A stretch of DNA of 64,000 nucleotides from Archangium gephyra. GTDB lineage: Bacteria > Myxococcota > Myxococcia > Myxococcales > Myxococcaceae. The DNA is taken from the NCBI RefSeq assembly GCF_001027285.1, contig NZ_CP011509.1, positions 9,200,501 through 9,264,500 on the forward strand, read 5' to 3'. The translations under genes and the position numbers were made by a program. Positions 18,491-28,228 of this stretch are shown here, piece by piece; the stretch's first letter is position 1, and the number at the start of each line of letters is the position of its first letter. The notes below the pieces were generated by a model, which was not told the DNA's origin, did no database searches, and saw nothing but the letters and a program-made list of their open reading frames with translations.

Positions 18491-18661
18491 ATGAACAACA
18501 CGCTCGACCGGTGGATCCAGCGCGTCACCCTCGTGGCGCTGCTCGCCCTGACGGCGGCGCTGCTCACCGTGGGGGTGACGCTGTACGCCTCCGACTCCAA
18601 GGCCGGTACGGCCGGTGGTACCTCCCAGCCGCACGACATTTTGACAGAGACAACCCGATAA
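18491..18661 (+). CDS. Small single-pass membrane protein in T2SS operon
   Basis: A 56-residue open frame, unrecognised. It has GGAGG seven bases upstream of the ATG and lies between gspF and gspG on the operon strand, leaving only 13 and 40 bases on either side. The product has a short charged start (MNNTLDRWIQRV), one hydrophobic helix (residues about 13-33, LVALLALTAALLTVGVTLYA) and a short polar tail. Its position, ribosome site and topology support a real gene. It may be a small accessory subunit of the platform or a stability factor. No homolog could be checked. Confidence 0.6.
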   Translation: MNNTLDRWIQRVTLVALLALTAALLTVGVTLYASDSKAGTAGGTSQPHDILTETTR

Positions 18662-18701
18662 CGGCCCGGTGGCTTGCCGAAAAGTCACGAGAGGAATGAC
18701 C

Positions 18702-19112
18702 ATGAGCGACAAGAAGACGAAGCAGCAGCGCCGCCGCCGCGGCATGACCCTCATCGAGATCATGGTGGTGATCACCATTCTCGGTCTCATCATGGCCGCC
18801 GTGGGCGTGGCGGTGATTCCCAAGCTGGACGAGGCCAAGCAGGACACGGCCCGGCTGGACATCGCCAACATCCACAACGCCCTGAAGCTCTACTACACGA
18901 AGAAGGGCAAGTACCCCGACACGGGCACCGGCCTGAAGGCCCTGGTGGACACGCAGAACCTGGAGAAGGTCCCCACGGATCCCTGGGGCAACGAGTACGT
19001 GTACATGAACGAGGGCGGCAAGCCCGTCCTCATGTCCTACGGCGCCGACGGCACGCAGGGCGGCGAGGGTCCCGACGCGGACATCTCCTCGCGCGACACG
19101 GCCAAGAAGTAG
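18702..19112 (+). CDS. gspG: Type II secretion major pseudopilin GspG
   Basis: A 136-residue major pseudopilin. The prepilin leader ends in RRRRG, followed by MTLIEIMVVITILGLIMAAV. Gly14 is the cleavage residue and Glu is at +5 of the mature protein. The C-terminal calcium-site region is typical (VPTDPWGNEYVYMN, MSYGADGTQGGEG). I chose the second of two close ATGs because GAGAGGA sits six bases ahead of it. Processing needs a GspO/PilD peptidase, which is not encoded in this window. Expression follows the small membrane gene at 18491. Confidence 0.96.
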   Translation: MSDKKTKQQRRRRGMTLIEIMVVITILGLIMAAVGVAVIPKLDEAKQDTARLDIANIHNALKLYYTKKGKYPDTGTGLKALVDTQNLEKVPTDPWGNEYVYMNEGGKPVLMSYGADGTQGGEGPDADISSRDTAKK

Positions 19113-19140
19113 TCGAAGCCCCAGTCAGAGAGACGGCACC

Positions 19141-19623
19141 ATGACCCTCGAGCACGCTCCCACGCAGCAGCAGACCGAAGAGACGGTGCGCCCGTCCCGC
19201 GTGGGGCGGCTCCTGGTCGCCGCCGTCATCCTCCTGGCCACGGCGGGGGCCTTCGCCATCGCCAGCCTCACCTTCGACAGGACGCTCAGCCCCCTGCAGC
19301 GCCAGGCGCGCGCGGAGATCCGCGGGCTGGAGGGCTACTTCAAGTCCTACCACCGCATCACCGGGCGCTTCCCCTCCCAGGCGGAGAACTTCTATCCGCT
19401 GCTGCAGGTGGGCCTGCTCAAGGAAGTCCCCAATGATCCCTGGGGGCGCACGTACCAGTACCGGATGTCGGATCAGGGCAAGGGCTACATCGTGTCCTAC
19501 GGCTCGGACGGGGTGCCTGGCGGCACCGGCGACGCCGCGGATCTCATCAGCGGCGGCGTGCTGAACAACGCCATCGTCGGGACGCCCCAGCAGCAGGAGG
19601 CGGCGAAGGGGGAGCAGCCATGA
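19141..19623 (+). CDS. GspG-like protein without a prepilin cleavage site
   Basis: A 160-residue paralog of GspG. The C-terminal half is clearly pseudopilin-like (ALQ-type linker, VPNDPWGRTYQYRMSDQGKG, VSYGSDGVPGGTGDAADL), including the Asp-rich segment that binds calcium in GspG. The N-terminus differs. There is no Gly-x4-Glu leader. Instead about 26 polar residues precede a plain membrane helix (LLVAAVILLATAGAFAIASL). It should therefore stay as an inner-membrane protein with a GspG-like periplasmic domain rather than enter the pseudopilus. It sits between gspG and gspH and overlaps gspH by four bases, so it is made with the minor pseudopilins. Confidence 0.83.
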   Translation: MTLEHAPTQQQTEETVRPSRVGRLLVAAVILLATAGAFAIASLTFDRTLSPLQRQARAEIRGLEGYFKSYHRITGRFPSQAENFYPLLQVGLLKEVPNDPWGRTYQYRMSDQGKGYIVSYGSDGVPGGTGDAADLISGGVLNNAIVGTPQQQEAAKGEQP

Positions 19624-20339
19624 GCGGGCTCGCGCAGCGCAGGGCCGGAGAACGCGGGTTGACCCTCATCGAGGTGTCCATCGCGATCTGCATCGCCGCG
19701 GTGCTCTTCGCCGCCGTCACCATCTCCATCGGCGCCATCACCGGCGCCAAGGCCAAGGCGTCCGCCGCCGAGCTGGCCGGCGTCATCCGCTCCATCTACG
19801 ACACCGCCGCGCTCAGCGGGAAGACGTGCCGGATCGTCTTCGACCTGGCCGATCCCAAGGACGAGGACGCCGTCACGCGCTACCGCGCCGAGTGCGCCGC
19901 GGGCAACGTCACCACCTCGCGCGACCGGGAAGACATGCTGCGCGAGGAGAGCCGCGCCCGCGAGGACGAGAAGAAGGGCCAGAAGCGCAACGATCCGCGC
20001 CGCAACTTCACCCGGGGCAGCGATGACCTGCCTGGCCTGGATGAGCTGCTCGCCCAGGAGGAGGGCCGCGTGGAGAACGCCGCGCGCTTCTCCGAGTACA
20101 CGGCCGAGGAGGTCCGGCCCCGGGATCTGCCCGCGGGCGTCAACATCTCCGTGTGGACGCGCCACCAGCGCGAGCCCGCCGAGAAGGGCGTGGCCTACCT
20201 CTACTTCTTCCCGCAGGGCTTCACCGAGAAGGCCCACGTCTACGTGCGCCAGGGTGACAACGTCTGGACGCTCGCCGTGTCGCCGCTGACGGGTAAGGTG
20301 GAGATCGCTGGTGAGGCACTGGAGGTGCCCAAGTCATGA
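19620..20339 (+). CDS. gspH: Type II secretion minor pseudopilin GspH
   Basis: A 239-residue minor pseudopilin. The leader ends GERG, then LTLIEVSIAICIAAVLFAAV with Glu at +5. The family Ig-like region is interrupted by a long, highly charged insertion (about residues 100-165, rich in Arg, Glu and Asp), which makes it longer than the usual 150-190 residues. The C-terminal part (VAYLYFFPQGFTEKAHVY) matches the GspH end. It overlaps the previous gene and gspI by four bases each. Position and C-terminal segment make GspH more likely than another minor pseudopilin. Confidence 0.85.
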   Translation: MSGLAQRRAGERGLTLIEVSIAICIAAVLFAAVTISIGAITGAKAKASAAELAGVIRSIYDTAALSGKTCRIVFDLADPKDEDAVTRYRAECAAGNVTTSRDREDMLREESRAREDEKKGQKRNDPRRNFTRGSDDLPGLDELLAQEEGRVENAARFSEYTAEEVRPRDLPAGVNISVWTRHQREPAEKGVAYLYFFPQGFTEKAHVYVRQGDNVWTLAVSPLTGKVEIAGEALEVPKS

Positions 20340-21169
20340 GACGCTCCCGTGGCTTCACCCTGTTGGAGACGGTGGTCGCGCTCGCCATCCTGGCGCTGGC
20401 GCTGATGGCCATCTTCGACATCAACTCCGGCGCGGTCTCCAACCACGCCTACGCCAAGAAGCTCACCGTGGCCACGCTCCTGGCCCGCTCGAAGATGACG
20501 GACCTGGAGCAGAAGCTCTACGACGAGGGCTTCTCCAACGACGACGACGAGGAGTCCGGCGACTTCTCCCAGGAGGGTTGGGACAACTTCAAGTGGCGGG
20601 CGAAGATCATCGCCCCGAAGACGGACGGCGTGTCTCCCGAGCAGCTCATCGGCGCCATCTTCAACCTGCCCATTGGCGAGGGCGGAGACATGAGCGGCCT
20701 GGCCTCCATGTTCGGCGGCGGCGCGGCCGGGGGCAAGGACGGCAAGAGCGGTCCCTCGCAGACCACCAGCAACCCCATGGCGGGCGCGGCGATGGGCATG
20801 GCGCAGCCCATGTTCACGCAGATGGTGCAGCAGATCACCCAGACGGTCCGCGAGGTGCACCTCACCGTGTACTGGAAGGACGGCACGCAGGTGGAGAGCC
20901 TGGATCTCGTCACCCACGTGGTGTCGCTGGGCCCCGGCTCGGACCGCAATGGCAGCAGCGCCTTCACGCCCCAGAACGGCACGCAGCCCTCCGATGCCGC
21001 CAACCAGTGGGTGGACCCCGCCAGCGGGATGATCGTCCAGGGCGTGCCCGGCCCCAACGGGCAGATGATGCACCCGCAGACGGGCCAGCCGCTGATGCGG
21101 CGCTCGGACTGGCTGCAGCAGCGCATGGGCAGCAACCCGCTCGGCGGAATCAGGGGAGGCGTGAAATGA
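20336..21169 (+). CDS. gspI: Type II secretion minor pseudopilin GspI
   Basis: A 277-residue minor pseudopilin. The short leader MRRSRG is followed by FTLLETVVALAILALALMAI, typical of GspI with Thr-Leu-Leu-Glu and Glu at +5. The N-terminal third matches GspI. The rest is enlarged by a Gly/Met/Ser-rich insertion (about 105-150) and a Gln/Asn/Pro-rich tail, roughly double the usual 120-130 residues. It is coupled by four-base overlaps to gspH and gspJ. In the pseudopilus tip, GspI nucleates the GspI-J-K complex. Confidence 0.88.
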   Translation: MRRSRGFTLLETVVALAILALALMAIFDINSGAVSNHAYAKKLTVATLLARSKMTDLEQKLYDEGFSNDDDEESGDFSQEGWDNFKWRAKIIAPKTDGVSPEQLIGAIFNLPIGEGGDMSGLASMFGGGAAGGKDGKSGPSQTTSNPMAGAAMGMAQPMFTQMVQQITQTVREVHLTVYWKDGTQVESLDLVTHVVSLGPGSDRNGSSAFTPQNGTQPSDAANQWVDPASGMIVQGVPGPNGQMMHPQTGQPLMRRSDWLQQRMGSNPLGGIRGGVK

Positions 21170-21840
21170 AGCGCTTCGTGCGTCGTGGCTTCACGCTGAT
21201 CGAGATCATGATCGCCGTGTCCATCACCGCGCTCATGGGCGCCATGGTGGGCATGGCCTTCCAGACGGGCTTCCACGCCAAGGAAGTGGTGGAGGAGGAG
21301 GCCGATCACTACCGCATGCTGCGCGCGGCCATGAACCGCATGGCGCGGGAGATCGGCTCCGCGTACGTGAGCGACCGCTACGACGCGCAGCGCTACCGCG
21401 ATCAGAACGACCGGCCCACCAACTTCATCGGCGAGGAGGACCAGCTGACGATCACCACCTTCGCCCACCAGCGCCTGTACACGGACGCCAAGGAGTCCGA
21501 CCAGGCAATCGTGGAGTACTCCGTCCAGACGTCCTCGGAACGAGGGGCCAACGGCCGCATGGACTTGATGCGCCGGGTGAATCCGAATGTTGAAGGCCGG
21601 ATGGACCGGGGCGGAACCACGGATGTGCTGTTCGAGGGAGTGAAGAAGCTCGAGTTCGCCTACTGGGACTCCGAGCGCAAGGAGTGGGAGGAGGAGTGGG
21701 ACACGCGCCGCACCGAGCTGAAGTCCAAGCTGCCCACGCGTGTTCGCATCACCCTGATAGCGCTCGACGAGAATGGCAAGGAGACGCGCTACACCACCCA
21801 GACGCGTGTGATGCTCAACACGGAGCTCCCCAGGTACTGA
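21166..21840 (+). CDS. gspJ: Type II secretion minor pseudopilin GspJ
   Basis: A 224-residue minor pseudopilin. The leader MKRFVRRG is followed by FTLIEIMIAVSITALMGAMV with Glu at +5. The globular part includes AAMNRMAREIGSAYVSDRYD and DVLFEGVKKLEFAYWD, segments typical of GspJ. The start is the ATG that overlaps the gspI stop. The open frame reads further upstream through gspI in another phase, but that part has no leader. The gene is followed after one base by gspK. Confidence 0.93.
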   Translation: MKRFVRRGFTLIEIMIAVSITALMGAMVGMAFQTGFHAKEVVEEEADHYRMLRAAMNRMAREIGSAYVSDRYDAQRYRDQNDRPTNFIGEEDQLTITTFAHQRLYTDAKESDQAIVEYSVQTSSERGANGRMDLMRRVNPNVEGRMDRGGTTDVLFEGVKKLEFAYWDSERKEWEEEWDTRRTELKSKLPTRVRITLIALDENGKETRYTTQTRVMLNTELPRY

Positions 21841-21841
21841 G

Positions 21842-23191
21842 ATGACGAGCCCCCACCCCACAGAGGCCCCGCCCGCAGGCACCCGCCGCAAGGCCCGGGG
21901 ACACCGCCGCCAGCGCGGCGTGGCGATCATCATCGCCGTGGTGGCCATCACGATCCTCACCGTCGTGGCCACGGAGTTCGCCTACAACACCCGCGTGGAC
22001 CTGCAGCTGGCGGCCAACCAGCGTGACGAGGTGCAGGCCATGTACATGGCCCGCTCCGGCGTGGCGCTCTCCCGCCTGCTGCTGCGCTTCCAGAAGCAGG
22101 TGGACCAGACGCCCATCCCCAACATCGGCGGAATGCTCGCCCAGCTGACGGGCGGCGGCGGCCCGGCCGCGGGCGGCCAGCAGCCGGCCTCCTCGCTCAA
22201 CATCCAGCTGTGGAAGCTGGCGCGCGTGGACTGCCACATGCTCAAGGGCCTGGTCGCCGGAGGTGGCGCCGAGGGCGAGGAGGAGGATGACGCTCCCGCC
22301 CCGCCCCCGCTCCACGAGGAGGACGACGCGGCCGGGGGTGAGCTGTCCCTGGGTCCCTCCAGGCGCTCCTTCGGCGGCTTCACGGGCTGCTTCCTCGCCA
22401 CCATCCAGGACGAGGAGGAGAAGCTCAACCTGCACCGCCTCAACGCGGGCACGGGCGATGCGCTGCCCACCGCGATGCGGTTGATGGACCTGCTGAGCGA
22501 CAAGCGCTTCGAGTTCCTGTTCTCCAAGGAGGACGCCAACGGGGTGCGCGTGCTGCCGCAGGACGTCATCATCGCCATCAAGGACTGGGTGGACGAGGAC
22601 AAGACGCAGTCCGCCTTCGATCCCACCAACGCCGTCAGCCCGTTCGCCGCTGGATTCTCGGATGAAAACGGGCCCTACAGCCGTTTCGATCCCCGCTACG
22701 AGTCGAAGAACGCGCGCTTCGACAGCATGGACGAGCTGTACCGGGTCCATGGGGTGAACGACCGCTTCATGGCCGCGTTCCGGGACCGGCTCACGGTGTA
22801 CCCGGACATCAACTCCAAGCCCAACGTCAACACGGATGATCCCATGATGATGTACATGGCCATCCTGTCGGCGGCGGATCCCGCGCGGCCGGACCCCCGG
22901 TTGAGGGATCCGGTCTTCGTCCAGGAGCTCATCTCCCGCATCCGCGCGGCGCGGGCCTTCAGCTTCTTCGGCATGGGCGTGGCGGACTTCGTGACCGCCA
23001 TCGAGTCCGCGGGCATCGCCGTCAATCCCCAGCTCAAGGCCAACGTGGCCGGCAACCGCCTGCTGGGCGACAAGAGCAACACTTTCAGCATCAAGTCCGT
23101 GGGAGAGGCGGGGTCGGTCCAGAAGACGATCACCGCCGTGGTCCGGCTCGACGACGGGCTCGGCAAGCTCCTGTATTGGAGAGAGGAATAA
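21842..23191 (+). CDS. gspK: Type II secretion pseudopilus tip protein GspK
   Basis: A 449-residue tip pseudopilin. About 25 polar residues end in RQRG, then VAIIIAVVAITILTVVATEF. The +5 Glu is absent, as is usual for GspK. The large periplasmic domain has the SAM-like helical segment (VLPQDVIIAIKDWVDED) and PDINSKPNVNTDD, which is characteristic of GspK. A charged Gly/Pro-rich insertion lies near 110-180, making it longer than the roughly 330-residue enterobacterial protein. It starts one base after the gspJ stop, and the gspL ATG lies two bases beyond its own stop. Confidence 0.94.
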   Translation: MTSPHPTEAPPAGTRRKARGHRRQRGVAIIIAVVAITILTVVATEFAYNTRVDLQLAANQRDEVQAMYMARSGVALSRLLLRFQKQVDQTPIPNIGGMLAQLTGGGGPAAGGQQPASSLNIQLWKLARVDCHMLKGLVAGGGAEGEEEDDAPAPPPLHEEDDAAGGELSLGPSRRSFGGFTGCFLATIQDEEEKLNLHRLNAGTGDALPTAMRLMDLLSDKRFEFLFSKEDANGVRVLPQDVIIAIKDWVDEDKTQSAFDPTNAVSPFAAGFSDENGPYSRFDPRYESKNARFDSMDELYRVHGVNDRFMAAFRDRLTVYPDINSKPNVNTDDPMMMYMAILSAADPARPDPRLRDPVFVQELISRIRAARAFSFFGMGVADFVTAIESAGIAVNPQLKANVAGNRLLGDKSNTFSIKSVGEAGSVQKTITAVVRLDDGLGKLLYWREE

Positions 23192-23193
23192 CG

Positions 23194-24789
23194 ATGGCCC
23201 GGATTCTAGGTCTGGACCTGGGCAGCCACTCGGTGAAGGGGCTGCTCCTCGACGCGAATACCCGGACCCCGGCCGTGAAGGCCTGGGCCGAGGTGCGCCG
23301 TGGTGAAGGCGAGCGGTTGGACACGCTGCGCACGGCGCTGCGTGAGCTGCTGGCGCGCCCGGAGTTCCACCACCCGGATCAGGTGGTGGTGGCGCTGCCC
23401 GGCCCCTCGCTGGTCACCCACCAGCTCGCCCTGCCCTTCACGGACCCCAAGCGGATCGAAGCCACCATCCCCTTCGAGGTGGAGAGCCAGATTCCGTTCG
23501 ATCTGAACGAGGCCGTCTTCGACTACCAGGTCGCCTCGCAGGTGAAGGACAAGGGCAGCGAGCTGCTGGTGGGCGTGGTGCGCCGCGAGGAGCTGGCCAC
23601 GCTGCTGCAGGTGCTCAACGAGGCGGGAGTGGACCCGCGCGTGGTGACGCACCCGGCCATCACCTACCAGAACCTGCTGCTGCAGCAGCCGGGCCTGTTC
23701 GCGGGCACGGACGCGGAGGCGGTGGCCATCGTGGACATCGGCCACGAGCGCACGACGCTGGCCATCGGCCGTCCCGGTGGGGGCGTGGAGTTCGCGCGGA
23801 CCTTCGCTGGCGGCGGGCAGAACCTCAGCCGCGCGCTGGCCGGCGAGTTCCAGACGCCACAGCCGGAGGCGCATCACTGGAAGGAGCAGCACGGAGCGCT
23901 GGCGAGCGCGGCCACGGCCCAGGGGCCGGATGGCGAGCGGGCGGCGGCGGCCTTCGTGCGCGGCCTGCAGCCGGTGCTGCGCGAGCTGCGCCCGTCCTTC
24001 AAGGCCTTCACCGCGCGCACCCGCCGTCAGGTGGGCGCCGTGCTGCTGTGCGGCGGCACCGCGCGCATGCCGGGCCTCGCCGAGCAGCTGAGCAAGGACC
24101 TGGGCATGCCCGTGCGCGTGCTCACGCTGCCCCCGGAGACGTCGGCCGTGGTGCCCGCCCCGGAGCAGCCGGCGGTGCTGCAGGCGTACTCGCTCGCGCT
24201 GCGCGGCCAGGCCTCGGGCCCCAAGGCGCCACGCTTCAACCTGCGCCGCGGCGAGTTCGCCTTCAAGGGTGACTACGACTACGTGAAGGACAAGTTGGGC
24301 CTGCTGGCCTCCTTCGCCGCCACCCTGCTGCTGCTGCTCATCGCCAGCGGCGTGGTGCGCAACTCGGTACTCGCGCGCCGCGAGGCCCAGGTGGACGCCG
24401 TGCTGTGCGACGTCACCCAGCGCATCCTCGGCGCCTGCGAGAAGAACTACGACATCGCGCTCAACCGCCTCAAGGGCGTGGAGAGCCCGGCCGCCGCGCT
24501 GCCCAAGCTGTCCGCCGTCAACCTGCTGGCGGAGATGACGCAGCGGGTGCCCGCGGACGTGCCGGTGACGTTCGACCGCATCGACATCGACCTCGAGCGC
24601 ATCAGCGTGCGAGGCCTCACGGACAGCTCCAAGCAGATCGACACCATCGCCACTGCCCTCAAGGGCCACCGCTGCTTCAAGGAAGTGAAGGAGGGCAAGG
24701 TGGAGAAGACGCGGGACGGCAGCAAGGTGACCTTCCGTCTGGACATCCAGGTGCAGTGCCCCGAGCAGACCCAGGGCGGGGAGGGCTAG
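23194..24789 (+). CDS. gspL: Type II secretion protein GspL (PilM-like/GspL)
   Basis: A 531-residue protein. The cytoplasmic N-terminal half is an actin/PilM-like fold that keeps the nucleotide-site motifs: LGLDLGSHSVKG at about 4-15, VDIGHERTTLAIG near 186-198, and LCGGTARMPG near 286-295. One membrane segment follows (about 372-388, ASFAATLLLLLIASGVV) and then a ferredoxin-like periplasmic domain. In classical GspL the nucleotide site is degenerate, so its retention here is unusual. The start is the ATG at 23194, with GAGAGGA about seven bases upstream. GspL binds GspE inside and GspM outside the membrane. Confidence 0.9.
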   Translation: MARILGLDLGSHSVKGLLLDANTRTPAVKAWAEVRRGEGERLDTLRTALRELLARPEFHHPDQVVVALPGPSLVTHQLALPFTDPKRIEATIPFEVESQIPFDLNEAVFDYQVASQVKDKGSELLVGVVRREELATLLQVLNEAGVDPRVVTHPAITYQNLLLQQPGLFAGTDAEAVAIVDIGHERTTLAIGRPGGGVEFARTFAGGGQNLSRALAGEFQTPQPEAHHWKEQHGALASAATAQGPDGERAAAAFVRGLQPVLRELRPSFKAFTARTRRQVGAVLLCGGTARMPGLAEQLSKDLGMPVRVLTLPPETSAVVPAPEQPAVLQAYSLALRGQASGPKAPRFNLRRGEFAFKGDYDYVKDKLGLLASFAATLLLLLIASGVVRNSVLARREAQVDAVLCDVTQRILGACEKNYDIALNRLKGVESPAAALPKLSAVNLLAEMTQRVPADVPVTFDRIDIDLERISVRGLTDSSKQIDTIATALKGHRCFKEVKEGKVEKTRDGSKVTFRLDIQVQCPEQTQGGEG

Positions 24790-24792
24790 GAC

Positions 24793-25350
24793 ATGGAAAA
24801 GCTTCGAGGACTCCTCAACGACGCCAAGGCCTGGTTCGAGCGGCTGAGCACCCGGGAGCGCCAGATGGTGATGGGAACCGGAGGCGCGGTGCTGGCCTTC
24901 GTCCTGTTCGTCATCATCTTCTCCTTCGCCAACAGCGCGGACTCCTACCGCAAGCGCACGGACCAGAAGCTGGCCAAGCTGCGCGAGGTGCAGGCGCTGG
25001 CGGCCAGCTACCGCGAGGCCACCCAGGAGCGCCAGGGCGTGGAGCAACAGCTCACCGGCAGCGACGTGCGGCTGATGACGTACATCGAGGAGAAGGCCAC
25101 CCAGGCGGGGCTGACCGTGCCCAACATGACGCCCAAGAACGACGTGGGCATCGGGGACGGGCAGATCGTCGAGAGCTCGGTGGAGCTCACGTTCACCGAC
25201 GTGGACCTGCGCAAGCTGCATGACTTCCTGTCCTCGGTGGAGCGCGGGCCCGGCGTGGTGAAGGTGAAGAGCCTGCGCCTCGAGCCGCGCGACGCCTCGG
25301 AAACCCTGACGGCGTGGACCACCGTCGCCACCTACAAGATGAAGCAATGA
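24793..25350 (+). CDS. gspM: Type II secretion protein GspM
   Basis: A 185-residue bitopic inner-membrane protein. After about 30 cytoplasmic residues (containing a WFERLSTRERQMVMG segment) there is one membrane helix (LAFVLFVIIFSFA), then a coiled-coil stretch (about 55-85) and a ferredoxin-like periplasmic domain ending ETLTAWTTVATYKMKQ. Size and topology are normal for GspM, which pairs with GspL in the platform. It starts three bases after gspL and its stop overlaps the gspN start. Confidence 0.86.
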   Translation: MEKLRGLLNDAKAWFERLSTRERQMVMGTGGAVLAFVLFVIIFSFANSADSYRKRTDQKLAKLREVQALAASYREATQERQGVEQQLTGSDVRLMTYIEEKATQAGLTVPNMTPKNDVGIGDGQIVESSVELTFTDVDLRKLHDFLSSVERGPGVVKVKSLRLEPRDASETLTAWTTVATYKMKQ

Positions 25351-26339
25351 CCATGGCTGCTGAGACCAAGATCGCCCGCTGGAAGCTCGCCCTTGGCTAC
25401 GGTGCGTTCTCGCTCGTGGCCTTCCTCCTGTGCCTGTTCCTGACGTTCCCGTACGACACGCTGCGCAAGCGCGCCGTGGACACGGCGGCGGACGCCGGCT
25501 ACGCGCTGCGCATCGGCTCGCTGCGGCCGGGGCTGCGCGGGCTGACGGCCACCAACGTGCGCATCAGCAAGGTGCCCAACGGGATGACGCCCGAGTTGCA
25601 CGGCATGCTGGCCAGCAACACCTCCATGCTGCCCGGCCCCGAGGAGCTGGGTGAGCCGCTCAACGTGGACTCCGTGGCGGTGCGGCCCTCGCTGCTGCCG
25701 CTGGGCGTGACGTTCCACGCGGATCTGCTGGGCGGCAGCCTCAGCGGCAACGTGGGTGGGCTGAGCGACGTGCAGGTGGCGGTGAAGCTGTCGGACCTGG
25801 ATACCTCCGAGGGCAACCTCAAGGGCTTCAGCGGGGTGGACCTGACGGGCAAGCTCAACGGCACGCTCAACCTCACCCTGCCCAAGACGCGCGGCCAGCC
25901 GGACCTGAGCCAGGCCAACGGCCAGCTCGCGCTGGACACCAAGGGCCTGCTCATCCAGGGCGGCAACATCATGGTGCCCATGTACGGCACCCCCACCCCC
26001 ATGGACCTGCCGAAGATCGCGCTGGGTGACATCGACGCGCGCATCAAGATCGAGAAGGGCCTGGGCACCGTGGAGGCGCTGCAGGCCCGGAGCGAGGACC
26101 TGGAGATCCTCGGCTCGGGCACGGTGAAGTTCGGCCAGCGGCTGGACGTGAGCCAGCCGGACATGGACTTCAAGCTGAAGGCCGAGCCGGAGTTCGTGAA
26201 GCGGCTGGGCATCATGGGCGCGGGCCTGTCCATCCTGCCCCCGGACAAGAGCGATCCGAAGTACCGCGTGGCGCACCTGGGCGGCTTCTTCAACCGTCCC
26301 AACTTCGGCCCCGCGCGCCAGCAGTCGCAGATGCGTTAG
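25347..26339 (+). CDS. gspN: Type II secretion protein GspN
   Basis: A 330-residue protein with one N-terminal membrane helix (LGYGAFSLVAFLLCLFLTFP), followed by a long periplasmic beta-rich region with recurring segments such as VAVRPSLLPLGVTFHADLLG and GNLKGFSGVDLTGKLNG. This matches the GspN family found in delta-proteobacterial and Leptospira systems, which has an AsmA-like lipid-transfer look. The start overlaps the gspM stop (ATGA), with a second ATG two codons later. It is the last gene before a strong hairpin at 26349-26375. Confidence 0.85.
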   Translation: MTMAAETKIARWKLALGYGAFSLVAFLLCLFLTFPYDTLRKRAVDTAADAGYALRIGSLRPGLRGLTATNVRISKVPNGMTPELHGMLASNTSMLPGPEELGEPLNVDSVAVRPSLLPLGVTFHADLLGGSLSGNVGGLSDVQVAVKLSDLDTSEGNLKGFSGVDLTGKLNGTLNLTLPKTRGQPDLSQANGQLALDTKGLLIQGGNIMVPMYGTPTPMDLPKIALGDIDARIKIEKGLGTVEALQARSEDLEILGSGTVKFGQRLDVSQPDMDFKLKAEPEFVKRLGIMGAGLSILPPDKSDPKYRVAHLGGFFNRPNFGPARQQSQMR

Positions 26340-26348
26340 TCCCCGGAG

Positions 26349-26375
26349 GACCCGGACCCTTCCTCGGTCCGGGTC
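26349..26375 (+). terminator. Terminator hairpin at the end of the T2SS operon
   Basis: GACCCGGACC pairs perfectly with GGTCCGGGTC across a 7-base loop, ten bases after the gspN stop. A pyrimidine-rich stretch follows instead of a U-tract. Confidence 0.7.
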
Positions 26376-26504
26376 TCCCTGGTGGACGACGTTTCGAGTC
26401 GGCTCCTGGAACACTACCTCAAAAATCATCCCGGGTGGTTGCATGCCGGATGCTCCACGGATTAGGAGTGTCCCCGCGACTGACTTTTCAGGGAGGGTTT
26501 TTCG

Positions 26505-28136
<1,632 letters not shown>

Positions 28137-28228
28137 GTCCGCTCCCGGCTTCCACACCCTTTAGATCCTTTTCGCGGCCCATTCGTTCCAACCTCCAGAC
28201 ACCCGATGAGGGTGTTCAGGAGGCATAC

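Noticed and set aside
26400-26504. Sigma-54 promoter before the FHA activator (TTGCA at 26439-26443)
   Set aside because: No GG is found at the required -24 distance.
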